DNA of 8,735 bases from an uncultured Clostridium sp. (GCA_900551135.1 URUX01000106.1:1-8735); one strand, 5' to 3'. Shown: positions 1 to 7,294, counted from the stretch's first letter. The notes: generated from the sequence alone by a model not told the origin. A program made the numbers and translations.

Positions 1-84
1 TTAATGTCCGGTGGAATTTACCGCTGCACTGGAATTTAAAATTTCAAGTTAGCAAAGTTTTGGCAATGTGCTGAGTCCCTGGCT

Positions 85-1575
85 TTATTTCATGGAAAGG
101 ATATCTTTTATCTCTGCTTTCATATCCGCTATCTCGCATTCCCGGCTGTGACGGACCGGCGCTGTCCGGATTTCCTCAACTGCCTGTGGGACCGGAATTC
201 CGGACAGACGGCTCATTTCATCAATCAGGACAAATTCATCTTCTTCTGTCTGCGGCCCTGCAATAGCTTCCATAACGCTTCTGGAAAACTTATAGGGACT
301 GGCAGTAGATGCAATCACCATCTTGGTCTGATCTCCCGTCTCCTTCTGGTACTGCTGGCAGACAGCAGCTGCCACGCCAGTATGGGTATCCATTAAATAG
401 CCGACTTCGTGGAAAACTTTGTGAATCATCTGTCCGTCTTCTTCCTGGGTGGCGAATCCGCCTCTAAAATCAGCCATGGCTTTTTTCATATCTTCTGTAA
501 TGGTATATGCACCCTTCTGGCTTAACTCTTCCATAAGCGCTCTGTTCTGTTCTGCATCGCATCCGGTGCTTAAATAAATAAGGCGCTCTAAATTGCTGGA
601 AATCAAAATATCCATGGACGGAGAATTTGTCAGGATAAATTCTCTCTTTCTGTCATACGTTCCTGTGGTAAAAAAGTCATAAAGGACTTTATTTTCATTC
701 GAAGCGCAAATCAGCTTGTCAATGGGAACTCCCATCTGTTTGGCAAAATATGCTGCCAGAATATTGCCGAAATTACCAGTTGGCACCGTTACATGAATCT
801 TTTCACCATCTTCTATCTCACCATTTTCCAGCAATTTTGCATAAGCATATACATAATAAACTACCTGAGGAACCAGACGGCCAATGTTAATGGAATTGGC
901 GCTGGAAAGCTGGAATCCATTTTCAGCCAGTTCTTTTCCAAACTCCTTATCTCCAAAAATTTTCTTTACTCCCGTCTGGGCATCATCAAAATTCCCATGA
1001 ATCGCTACTACGCTGGTATTGTCTCCTTTTTGGGTACGCATCTGCAGTTCCTGAACTTTGCTGACACCGCCCTTTGGATAAAATACAATAATCCGGGTGC
1101 CGGGCACATCAGCAAAACCGGCCATTGCAGCTTTTCCTGTATCTCCTGAAGTTGCGGTCAAAATCACAATTTCTTTATCCACGCCATTTTTCTTCGCTGC
1201 TGTCACCATCAGATGCGGCAGAATGGACAGCGCCATGTCTTTAAAAGCAATGGTTTTTCCATGAAACAGTTCTAAAAAATACATGCCGCTGGCTTTTGCT
1301 AAAGGTGCGATTTCCTCTACATCAAATTTTTCGTCATAAGCTTTTGCAATACAGTCTTTTAACTCTTCTTCGGTGTAATCAGTAAGAAACAGCTTCATTA
1401 CCTCATAAGCAGTCTCCTGATAGGACATTCCGGCAAGCTCTTTCATAGAAACCGAAAGTTTTGGGATTTCCGTTGGCATAAACAGTCCTCCGTCATCTGC
1501 CAGACCCTTTAATACAGCCTGGGAGGCGGTAATGCCGGTTTCTTTTCCACGGGTGCTTTGATAGAATAATGCCAT
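85..1575 (-). CDS. thrC: Threonine synthase
   Basis: Makes L-threonine from O-phospho-L-homoserine with pyridoxal phosphate (PLP), the last step of threonine biosynthesis in the cytoplasm. The 496-residue product has the normal length for the bacterial fold-type II family. The N-terminal domain (about residues 1-95) includes the family's GLADDGGLF stretch at 24-32. The PLP lysine is K112 in LFHGKTIAFKD (103-113). A phosphate/PLP-binding TSGDTGKA follows near residue 142, and the glycine-rich PTGNFGNILAAYF lies near residue 265. The ATG at 1573-1575 is preceded by AGAGG (1584-1588 on the plus strand) with 8 bases of spacing. No neighbouring threonine-pathway gene is visible and it appears to be transcribed alone. 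Its upstream region carries an inserted palindromic element between promoter and ribosome site. No convincing terminator is seen in the 84 bases after the stop. The identity is very secure. Confidence 0.97.
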   Translation of the reverse strand: MALFYQSTRGKETGITASQAVLKGLADDGGLFMPTEIPKLSVSMKELAGMSYQETAYEVMKLFLTDYTEEELKDCIAKAYDEKFDVEEIAPLAKASGMYFLELFHGKTIAFKDMALSILPHLMVTAAKKNGVDKEIVILTATSGDTGKAAMAGFADVPGTRIIVFYPKGGVSKVQELQMRTQKGDNTSVVAIHGNFDDAQTGVKKIFGDKEFGKELAENGFQLSSANSINIGRLVPQVVYYVYAYAKLLENGEIEDGEKIHVTVPTGNFGNILAAYFAKQMGVPIDKLICASNENKVLYDFFTTGTYDRKREFILTNSPSMDILISSNLERLIYLSTGCDAEQNRALMEELSQKGAYTITEDMKKAMADFRGGFATQEEDGQMIHKVFHEVGYLMDTHTGVAAAVCQQYQKETGDQTKMVIASTASPYKFSRSVMEAIAGPQTEEDEFVLIDEMSRLSGIPVPQAVEEIRTAPVRHSRECEIADMKAEIKDILSMK

Positions 1576-1599
1576 GATTATGTCCTCTTTTCTTATTTG

Positions 1600-1606
1600 A
1601 TTTTAC
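1600..1606. repeat. Left copy of 7-bp flanking direct repeat
   Basis: ATTTTAC, repeated in the same orientation at 1761-1767. It directly abuts the left terminal inverted repeat of the palindromic element. It is read as a candidate target-site duplication; a chance AT-rich match is possible because the right copy is offset by one base. Confidence 0.45.
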
Positions 1607-1759
1607 GTAACTATTCAGGACGGCGGGAAATCTGGTGGGCAAAGCCGTATCAAGCTTGCTTGTAAGCGGCTTTTCACATCAGATTTCACATCGGAGGAAT
1701 CTCCGATGCTTCTTGTTCGGCAAAGCCGGACAAGAAGATGCTCCGTCCTGAACAGTTAC
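1607..1759. mobile_element. MITE-like palindromic element in thrC leader
   Basis: A 153-bp non-coding element. Its ends, 1607-1623 and 1743-1759, are inverted repeats matching at 16 of 17 positions; the only mismatch pairs A1613 with C1753. Inside are an arm made of 1628-1647 and 1667-1686 (AAATCTG/CAGATTT and AAAGCCG/CGGCTTT blocks), a perfect 8-bp hairpin CATCGGAG/CTCCGATG with a 4-base loop (1689-1708), and a hairpin CTTCTTGT/ACAAGAAG with an inner CGGC-AAA-GCCG (1709-1737). The motif GGCAAAGCCG occurs twice (1638-1647 and 1719-1728). The 7-mer ATTTTAC lies at 1600-1606 and again at 1761-1767, one base outside the right end, as a target-site duplication would. Together the arms can fold into a closed cloverleaf. 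There is no ORF, so if mobile it would need a transposase in trans. It could instead be a fixed regulatory leader. The compensating wobble pairs do not clearly favour one RNA strand. Confidence 0.6.
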
Positions 1760-1760
1760 A

Positions 1761-1767
1761 ATTTTAC
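1761..1767. repeat. Right copy of 7-bp flanking direct repeat
   Basis: Second copy of ATTTTAC, one base beyond the right terminal inverted repeat. Read on the minus strand it contains the TAAAAT used as the -10 box of the proposed thrC promoter, so the element would have inserted at the edge of that -10 box. Confidence 0.45.
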
Positions 1768-1788
1768 TATCTGTATTTTGTCTGTTAA
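1761..1788 (-). promoter_or_regulatory. Probable sigma-A promoter of thrC
   Basis: On the minus strand, TTAACA (1783-1788, 5 of 6 to TTGACA) is followed after 16 bases by TAAAAT (1761-1766, 5 of 6 to TATAAT). Transcription would begin near 1754, inside the right arm of the palindromic element. The thrC leader would then be about 180 nt and contain nearly the whole element. Removing the element and one repeat copy would leave only 24 bases between this -10 box and the thrC start codon, a normal compact arrangement. Confidence 0.55.
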
Positions 1789-1945
1789 ATGATTTGTGGA
1801 AATTCTAGCACATTTTGCAGTTTAGCGCAAGGTTAATATTGTCATACGCGTACATTTGTCCGTTTTACAAACACATTTCCCCATGCCTGTCTGTACCAGG
1901 AAAAGACAAAAACCTGATATCCAAACAACACTTGCACCAGTTCAT

Positions 1946-1974
1946 TTGCAATCTCCGTATTTTTCCGCTATACT
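1946..1974 (+). promoter_or_regulatory. Probable sigma-A promoter of sfsA-feoA
   Basis: TTGCAA (1946-1951, 4 of 6) and TATACT (1969-1974, 5 of 6) are spaced by 17 bases. Transcription would start near 1981, giving a leader of about 26 bases that includes the AGGAG ribosome site. Between this site and the thrC promoter (1789-1945) I see nothing else that can be supported. Confidence 0.55.
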
Positions 1975-1992
1975 TGCTGCAAATACCACATC

Positions 1993-1997
1993 AGGAG
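1993..1997 (+). promoter_or_regulatory. Ribosome binding site fixing the sfsA start
   Basis: AGGAG with 9 bases before the ATG at 2007. This selects 2007 over the longer open frame running back to 1815, whose extra 64 residues are rich in Cys, His and aromatic residues, look non-coding, and would lie upstream of the promoter. Confidence 0.75.
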
Positions 1998-2006
1998 CGT
2001 TTAAAC

Positions 2007-2795
2007 ATGGATTACAATTGTATAGTAGAAGGAATTTTTCTGGCCCGTCCCAACCGTTTCATTGCCCATGTCGATTTAGACGGCCAGACAGTAGTCTGTC
2101 ATGTAAAAAATACCGGAAGATGCAAAGAACTTCTAATTCCCGGAGTCCGGGTATTATTGGAATATCACAGGGACGCCCAGGCAAAAGGACGAAAAACTGC
2201 CTATTCTCTTATCGGCGTCTGGAAACTGCGGGAAGGAAAAGAACCCCTTCTCATCAACATGGATTCCCAGGCCCCGAACCTGGCCGCATGGGAATGGCTG
2301 AACAAGCAGGGGCTTTCTGCCGTCTTATCCTCCCGTCCACAGCCCAATCAGGTTACTGATATTCGGAGAGAAGTAACTTATGGCGCTTCCCGTTTTGATT
2401 TGGCTTTTCTCTTGGACGGACAGCCCTCCTTTATGGAAGTAAAGGGCGTTACATTAGAACAGGACGGGCTGGCCATGTTTCCAGACGCTCCTACCGAGCG
2501 GGGAGTCAAACATCTGGAAGAACTAATCCATGCCTCCCGGGAAGGCTTTTCCTGTTTCATCCTGTTTGTGATTCAGATGAAAGAAATTTCCTGTTTTACT
2601 CCCAACCGCAGTACCCATCCAGCCTTTGCAGATGCCCTGTCGGCGGCCAGTCATGCAGGAGTAACCGTGCTTGCCATGGACTGCCTGATTACCCCTGATT
2701 CTATGGAAATCGACTCCCCGGTACCTTACATTTTAAACGGACTGCCCTGCGGCCAGCACCTATCTCCATCTTCTGCATATCCTGATAATAACTGA
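2007..2795 (+). CDS. sfsA: SfsA family DNA/RNA nuclease-like protein
   Basis: Member of the sugar fermentation stimulation protein family. In E. coli SfsA was first linked to maltose metabolism; the fold combines an OB-like N-terminal part with a PD-(D/E)xK nuclease-like C-terminal part, and nucleic-acid binding is reported for the family. The 262-residue protein shows an N-terminal nucleic-acid-binding type segment RFIAHVDLDG (17-26), the conserved HVKNTGRCKELLIPG (32-46), then YGASRFDLAFLLDG with D131, and FMEVKGVTL with E144 and K146 as the likely metal-binding set. FPDAPTERGVKHLEEL (158-173) is a family signature. The C-terminal 25 or so residues extend beyond the E. coli protein (234 residues from memory) and look unstructured. 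It has its own promoter and ribosome site, and feoA follows within about 20 bases, so the two are likely co-transcribed. Family membership is secure; the cellular role is not settled. Confidence 0.93.
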   Translation: MDYNCIVEGIFLARPNRFIAHVDLDGQTVVCHVKNTGRCKELLIPGVRVLLEYHRDAQAKGRKTAYSLIGVWKLREGKEPLLINMDSQAPNLAAWEWLNKQGLSAVLSSRPQPNQVTDIRREVTYGASRFDLAFLLDGQPSFMEVKGVTLEQDGLAMFPDAPTERGVKHLEELIHASREGFSCFILFVIQMKEISCFTPNRSTHPAFADALSAASHAGVTVLAMDCLITPDSMEIDSPVPYILNGLPCGQHLSPSSAYPDNN

Positions 2796-2816
2796 CAGTT
2801 TTGTGATGTGAATGGT

Positions 2817-3044
2817 ATGGTTCTTCCATTAAGTCAAATAGACACCGGACAGAAAGGGACTATTACTTTCCTGGCCGGAGATGAAGATTCTTCTCTGCGG
2901 CTTCGGGATCTGGGTTTTGCGCCAGGTGAAACCGTAACCTGCGTATTAAAAGGGCAGAAAGGCTCCATGTCTGCCTATCTGGTACGCTGTGCGGTCATTG
3001 CGTTAAGAGATAAAAACGCAGTCGAGATACTGGTGTCGGAGTAA
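2817..3044 (+). CDS. feoA: FeoA family ferrous iron transport accessory protein
   Basis: Small cytoplasmic SH3-like protein of the FeoA family, thought to bind FeoB and support ferrous iron uptake. The 75 residues have the expected family size and cover the whole fold: PLSQIDTGQKGTI at the N terminus, the signature RLRDLGFAPGETV (28-40), then RCAVIALRDKNAVEILV (57-73), the usual closing strands. The ATG at 2817 was chosen; an in-frame GTG at 2808 would add MNG. Neither has a recognisable Shine-Dalgarno sequence. Because the sfsA stop is at 2793-2795, translation may depend on ribosomes coming from sfsA. It is not adjacent to feoB, which lies on the same strand about 4.5 kb further on, beyond two opposing genes. 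It could act with that FeoB or with another one elsewhere. Confidence 0.9.
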   Translation: MVLPLSQIDTGQKGTITFLAGDEDSSLRLRDLGFAPGETVTCVLKGQKGSMSAYLVRCAVIALRDKNAVEILVSE

Positions 3045-3052
3045 GACAAAAT

Positions 3053-3104
3053 AAGAGTATTAGCAAAACCAGACTCTATAACCTGTGATTCTGCTAATAC
3101 TCTT
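3053..3104. terminator. Likely bidirectional terminator between feoA and helicase gene
   Basis: AAGAGTATTAGCA (3053-3065) and its exact reverse complement (3092-3104) form a 13-bp stem around a 26-base loop that can pair a little further (AGAcTC with GAtTCT). It lies between two convergent genes. On the minus strand the stem is followed at once by ATTTTGTCTT, a modest U-tract. On the plus strand a T-run (3118-3129) comes only 13 bases later. The stem is AT-rich and the loop large for an intrinsic terminator, so another role, such as a protein-binding palindrome, is possible. Confidence 0.6.
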
Positions 3105-3160
3105 CTGATAGGCTGCATTTTTTATTTTAAAACATTTCCCATTGTGCTGCTGCACGCTCT

Positions 3161-5149
3161 CTATCTTCTGCGAAACCTTCCCCCAGTCCGGTATCCGCCC
3201 CGGCGGGTTCTTTCATTTTTCCCCCGTTCAAAACATTTTTCACAAATGGAAAATGGATAATCCCAGGCCAGTTCCCTTCCGCAGACCGAACATTTCCTGG
3301 AATAGCTTCCGCACTCATTTTTTAAAATACGGCTGATTTCTTCCTCCGTTTCCCGCCGTTCTTCCATCAGATTTTCTGTCTGTACAGGAAGACCGACTTT
3401 CCTGGAAAACTGGAAATACAAATCCAGCATCTTATAATAGCTTTCCAAATCATACAAATCGTTTCCAGGGCTGTAAGGAAATTCCAGTTCATCCACTTCA
3501 CGGTATTCCCGGCAGTAATCCTTCCACAAATCTACAACAAGCTTATTATTAATGTCAATCGCACAAGTGATCAGCTTATAAATCTCCTGTTTTTCAAATT
3601 CATTTAACCGTTCCCGGTGAACCATTAAAAAGTGCTGATATAACGCCAGCAGTTCGTCTACTTCCATCTTCTGATAAATAGCCGGAGCATCCATGGATGC
3701 CCATATTTTAATCAGATTGTCAATCTCTGCCGGAAGTTCCAAAAGCTGCTCTGGAAATCCCACATAAGCCTTCATAATCGGCACTGGAAGCCGGGACAGT
3801 CCGTCCTCAATCAGTTCAATCCCATCTACAGCCGCTACAAATCCTTCTTCATAAATCCCAAAACGTCCGGCCCGTCCGGCAATCTGCTTAATTTCAGAAG
3901 GCTCCAGATTCCGCTTTGCCACTCCGTCAAATTTAGCAGTTTCCACAAATACAATCCGGCGGATAGGAAGATTCAGCCCCATGCCGATTGCATCGGTGCT
4001 GACTACAATATCCGTCTCTTTTTCTAAAAAACGGCGGACCTGTTCTCTTCTCGTAGCCGGAGGAAGGCTTCCGTAAATCACACTGCAGGAAATTCCCTGT
4101 TTTTCCAGATGGGCTGCCAGAGCCAGCACTGATTTCTTGGAAAATACAATCAGGGCATCTCCCTTTTTCAAATCAGTTACCATGGAATAGGCTTTTCTCT
4201 CTACCGTAAGCCGGGTGTTTCTCTTGTGACGCACAATCCGGTAACTGTCTCCGCACCGTTTAATCATCTGGGTAATAATGGATTCTGCTTCCGGCGCCAT
4301 ACACAGATGGATCTCTTCTGCCCGCAGTCCTAAAATCGCTCTGGTCCAGTTATGCCCCCGATAGGGATCTCCCACCATCTGACATTCATCTACTACCACG
4401 ATATCAAAATATTCGTGATCGTTTAACATCTCCACAGTACAGGACTGGCACACCGCCCCCGGCACTTCTATCGTTTCCTCTCCCGTTATCATAGAACAGG
4501 GGACATGTTCCCCATTACACTTATCGTACACCTCCAGGGCCAGCAGACGAAGAGGGCCAAAATAAGCGCCGTGAGAAGACTCTTTCAGCCGTTCCAGTGC
4601 GTCATGAGTCTTTCCGCTGTTAGTAGGCCCAATGTGAAGAATAAATTTCCGCTTTATAGCCCGCGCTTCCGGATACTCGTCTTCCGGCCGTTTTTCCATG
4701 GAAGAAGAGATCCCTTTTTGAATAGCCTTGGGGATATAAAACAACTGGTAAGCCCTGTCCAGGGAATTATTGAGCAGATAACGGCGGATTCCCTGCATTT
4801 TTAATATCTGCTCCAATTCCTCTGCTCTCAGAGGCGGCAAAAACTGCAAATCCTTTTCTGCCAGACGATGGCAAAACTCCTTAGCCTGGACAGTATAATC
4901 ATGAATGGAGGCTTTCTGCTCCGCCAATTTTACGGTATGTTCTTTATGCATCAAATAGGCACATACCTTTGACAGCATTGCGTGAATATCGCTTAATTCA
5001 TTGGCTTTTTCAATCTCATCCAGAGTGGCCTGGCACAATTTTTCGGCTCGTTTTCTCATTTCGCCAGCCGTCATGGTCCGATACCGCCGGTTTACGTGTC
5101 CAAAAAACAGTTCTTCGTAATAGTTTCCTAAATAATCCGTGGTTTCCAT
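3161..5149 (-). CDS. SUV3-like DExH RNA helicase with C-terminal zinc ribbon
   Basis: Predicted ATP-dependent RNA helicase of superfamily 2, resembling mitochondrial SUV3 rather than the common bacterial DEAD-box proteins. An all-helical N-terminal region (1-165) precedes the motor. Walker A is GPTNSGKT (174-181), followed by the SUV3-like GPLRLLALEVYD (198-209). Motif II is DECQ (254-257). Motif IV region ALIVFSKK is at 332-339, motif V STDAIGMGLNLP at 384-395, and motif VI QIAGRAGR at 422-429. After a helical C-terminal region come paired cysteines C620/C623 and C636/C639, a probable zinc ribbon, and a basic RGG-like tail (648-662). A GGAGA ribosome site lies a few bases before the ATG. The gene is 42 bases after the GTPase gene and is likely translated from the same mRNA. 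In mitochondria SUV3 unwinds RNA for degradation; whether the bacterial protein works with a nuclease is unknown. Helicase identity is sure, the role inferred. Confidence 0.9.
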   Translation of the reverse strand: METTDYLGNYYEELFFGHVNRRYRTMTAGEMRKRAEKLCQATLDEIEKANELSDIHAMLSKVCAYLMHKEHTVKLAEQKASIHDYTVQAKEFCHRLAEKDLQFLPPLRAEELEQILKMQGIRRYLLNNSLDRAYQLFYIPKAIQKGISSSMEKRPEDEYPEARAIKRKFILHIGPTNSGKTHDALERLKESSHGAYFGPLRLLALEVYDKCNGEHVPCSMITGEETIEVPGAVCQSCTVEMLNDHEYFDIVVVDECQMVGDPYRGHNWTRAILGLRAEEIHLCMAPEAESIITQMIKRCGDSYRIVRHKRNTRLTVERKAYSMVTDLKKGDALIVFSKKSVLALAAHLEKQGISCSVIYGSLPPATRREQVRRFLEKETDIVVSTDAIGMGLNLPIRRIVFVETAKFDGVAKRNLEPSEIKQIAGRAGRFGIYEEGFVAAVDGIELIEDGLSRLPVPIMKAYVGFPEQLLELPAEIDNLIKIWASMDAPAIYQKMEVDELLALYQHFLMVHRERLNEFEKQEIYKLITCAIDINNKLVVDLWKDYCREYREVDELEFPYSPGNDLYDLESYYKMLDLYFQFSRKVGLPVQTENLMEERRETEEEISRILKNECGSYSRKCSVCGRELAWDYPFSICEKCFERGKNERTRRGGYRTGGRFRRR

Positions 5150-5191
5150 TTGTTCTCCAATTTTCTGCTTATTTCACCCACCATTTGTATC

Positions 5192-7294
5192 TCAATCTAT
5201 CATTTCTGCCGGCAGATGGATATAATTCTCTACTTCATTCCAGTTTACCACAAATCCGGCTCCATGGGAACAAAAAACCGACGAGGACGGATTTTCTTTA
5301 TCTGCCCCTTTGTCGTAATTACACTCTGCCACCACATCTGCTGTATTGTGACATTCCTGGTAACCTCCCCAGACCATGGAAATACTGCCGCACCCTCTGG
5401 TCTGCGCTGCCAGTTCAATTCCATAATCCATAAAGGAAGCCACCGGCCCCCTGCCAGATATGGAAACCGTTTCTCCCTCCAGAAGAGGCGGACTGCACTG
5501 ACCTGACCGTTTCTGAATATCTGCCATAATCTTTCCTGCATACTGGCTGGGAGCGCTGATTTCAAACTGATACCAGGGTTCCAGCAAAACCGTTTCCGCT
5601 TTTTCCAGTCCCTGGCGGACAGCCCGGTACACGGACTCACGGAAGTCTCCCCCTTCTGTATGTTTCAGGTGTGCCTTTCCTGCAGTCAGCACAATGTTTA
5701 CATCTGTTAACGGCGCTCCTGTTAAGACTCCCCTGTGGATTCTCTCAAACACGTGAGTCCGCACCAAATTCTGATAGTTGGAAGCCAGGGTATCGACATG
5801 ACATTCACTTGCAAAGGAAATTCCGCTTCCCCGTTCTGCCGGTTCAATGCGAAGATGAACTTCCGCATAATGACGCAAAGGCTCATAATGACCAAATCCC
5901 ATTACCGGACGGGCAACCGTCTCCCGATAAAGTACCTTCGGCGGAGCAAATACTGCCTCAATGCCAAACCGTTCCTTTAACACCTGTTCCAGTACTTCCA
6001 GCTGAATTTTTCCCATAACGCTGACTACCAGACTCTTGTCCTCCCTGGCCTCTGTTAAAAGCCGCGGCTCCTCTTCTTCTAAAAGCTTTAATGCACGATA
6101 CAGGGTATGATTGTCTGCTGTTTCAGAAGAAACCCGGGCCTGAAGGGCAGGCTGCATTTCCATAGAATGTTTTCTGGCTGTGTAACGCTCTGTCAGACTG
6201 GAATGTTCTTCTTTCCTGTACTCAGCCGATACGATTATATCCTGGCACTGGGGGAGTTCGAGGCCTGTGACAGCACAAAGGCTTCCGGCAGCAGCTTTTT
6301 GCACTGCCTGACTCTGCTGACCGGAATAAATCCGGATTTCATGGATTTTTTCCTTTTTCTGTTCCAGTCTCTCTGCCTCCTGTGCGGAATCTTCTGCCTG
6401 TTTTTTTTCTGTATAAGAGTTCCCTGTATCTTCCTTTAAAATCTGAACCTCATCCCTGCTTTTTAAGGTTCCGGACAGCACTTTTACAAACGTTATCCTC
6501 TGGCCTTTCTCATCATGGCGAATCTTATATACCAGACCGGAAAACGGCTTATTGTCTTCATATCTGGTTTCTGTAAGATGATGAAATGCCCTGAAAAACG
6601 GCTCAATCCCTTCATCCTTCAGAGCCGAACCTTTCATACACAAAACCGCCTGCCTTTCACGTATCATGGCGCGAAAGGCAGAAATCAGCTTCTCATATTC
6701 TATCGGACGGCCTTCCAGATAGTCCTCCATTATTTCTTCATCCCGCTCTGCTGTAAATTCTGTAAGGGCATCCAAATCCTGTTTATCCGGCGGCCACTTT
6801 TCCACAAAAACGGCATTCTCTGTCAGCCTGTCCTTAATTTCTTTCATTGTTTCCTCTGTATTGGCAGTTTCCAAATCCGTCTTATTTATAAAAATAAATA
6901 CCGGAATCTGAAAACGATCCAGCATCCGGAACAGCGTAACCGTATGAGCCGCTACACCGGAGGAAGCATCTGCCAGCAAAATTGCATAATCCAGTGCTGT
7001 CACAGCCCTCTCGGTTTCTGCTGAAAAATCCACATGGCCAGGAGTATCCAAAAGACAGTATTCATCTCCCTCATATTCAAACCAGCTCTGGTCTGCATAA
7101 ATGGTGATTCCTCTGGCCTTTTCCACCTCATCTCCATCCATGACCGTATTTTTCTGATCCACTCTTCCCGCTGTCCGGATTACTCCGGCATGGTACAAAA
7201 GCTGTTCTGAAAATGTAGTTTTTCCTCCATCTACATGAGCTAAAATGCCCATGCATACATGTTTTTTTATTTCTTTCGGCTCCTGAACACCCAT
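5192..7294 (-). CDS. EF-G/Tet(M)-like translational GTPase
   Basis: Translational GTPase of the EF-G / ribosomal-protection superfamily, predicted to act on the ribosome. The G domain has AHVDGGKTT (19-27), switch I RGITI (61-65), DTPGHVD (83-89, with the catalytic-type H87), NKTD (137-140) and GSA (222-224). Domain II follows from about 250 and carries a charged, probably helical insert near 286-318. Domain III includes VMGKIQLEVLEQVL (426-439). Domain IV has HTEGGDFRESVYRAVRQGL (545-563), and domain V begins near LLEPWYQFEISAP (570-582). The last 50 or so residues form an added tail ending in HGAGFVVNWNEVENYIHL. At 700 residues it is longer than Tet(M) (about 639). Clostridial members of this type are, from memory, often labelled tetracycline resistance proteins, but the Tet(M) domain IV tip SPVS is absent, so a resistance call is not supported. 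The ATG at 7292-7294 was chosen over one at 7319-7321. Confidence 0.9.
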   Translation of the reverse strand: MGVQEPKEIKKHVCMGILAHVDGGKTTFSEQLLYHAGVIRTAGRVDQKNTVMDGDEVEKARGITIYADQSWFEYEGDEYCLLDTPGHVDFSAETERAVTALDYAILLADASSGVAAHTVTLFRMLDRFQIPVFIFINKTDLETANTEETMKEIKDRLTENAVFVEKWPPDKQDLDALTEFTAERDEEIMEDYLEGRPIEYEKLISAFRAMIRERQAVLCMKGSALKDEGIEPFFRAFHHLTETRYEDNKPFSGLVYKIRHDEKGQRITFVKVLSGTLKSRDEVQILKEDTGNSYTEKKQAEDSAQEAERLEQKKEKIHEIRIYSGQQSQAVQKAAAGSLCAVTGLELPQCQDIIVSAEYRKEEHSSLTERYTARKHSMEMQPALQARVSSETADNHTLYRALKLLEEEEPRLLTEAREDKSLVVSVMGKIQLEVLEQVLKERFGIEAVFAPPKVLYRETVARPVMGFGHYEPLRHYAEVHLRIEPAERGSGISFASECHVDTLASNYQNLVRTHVFERIHRGVLTGAPLTDVNIVLTAGKAHLKHTEGGDFRESVYRAVRQGLEKAETVLLEPWYQFEISAPSQYAGKIMADIQKRSGQCSPPLLEGETVSISGRGPVASFMDYGIELAAQTRGCGSISMVWGGYQECHNTADVVAECNYDKGADKENPSSSVFCSHGAGFVVNWNEVENYIHLPAEMID

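Noticed and set aside
1576..1760. T-box or amino-acid riboswitch controlling thrC
   Set aside because: No T-box bulge sequence or terminator/antiterminator pair is visible in the thrC-direction leader; the structure is better described by symmetrical terminal inverted repeats.
1815..2006. Longer sfsA reading frame starting at 1815
   Set aside because: The extra 64 residues do not resemble the family, lie upstream of the likely promoter, and AGGAG before the ATG at 2007 gives a clear start.
1856..2359. 167-codon plus-strand frame overlapping sfsA
   Set aside because: It overlaps sfsA in another frame, has no ribosome site and no recognisable domain.
3144..3155. Small GTGC/GCAC hairpin after the helicase stop
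   Set aside because: Only 4 bp of stem without an adjacent T-run; the 13-bp repeat further on is the better terminator candidate.
6515..7024. 169-codon plus-strand frame opposite the GTPase gene
   Set aside because: It is antisense to a well-supported gene, and its Phe/Cys/His-rich composition is typical of a shadow frame.
5192..7294. Tetracycline resistance gene of the tet(M) type
   Set aside because: General EF-G/Tet architecture is present, but the Tet(M) domain IV tip sequence is absent and there is an insert and a different C-terminal tail; no mobile context is seen around it.
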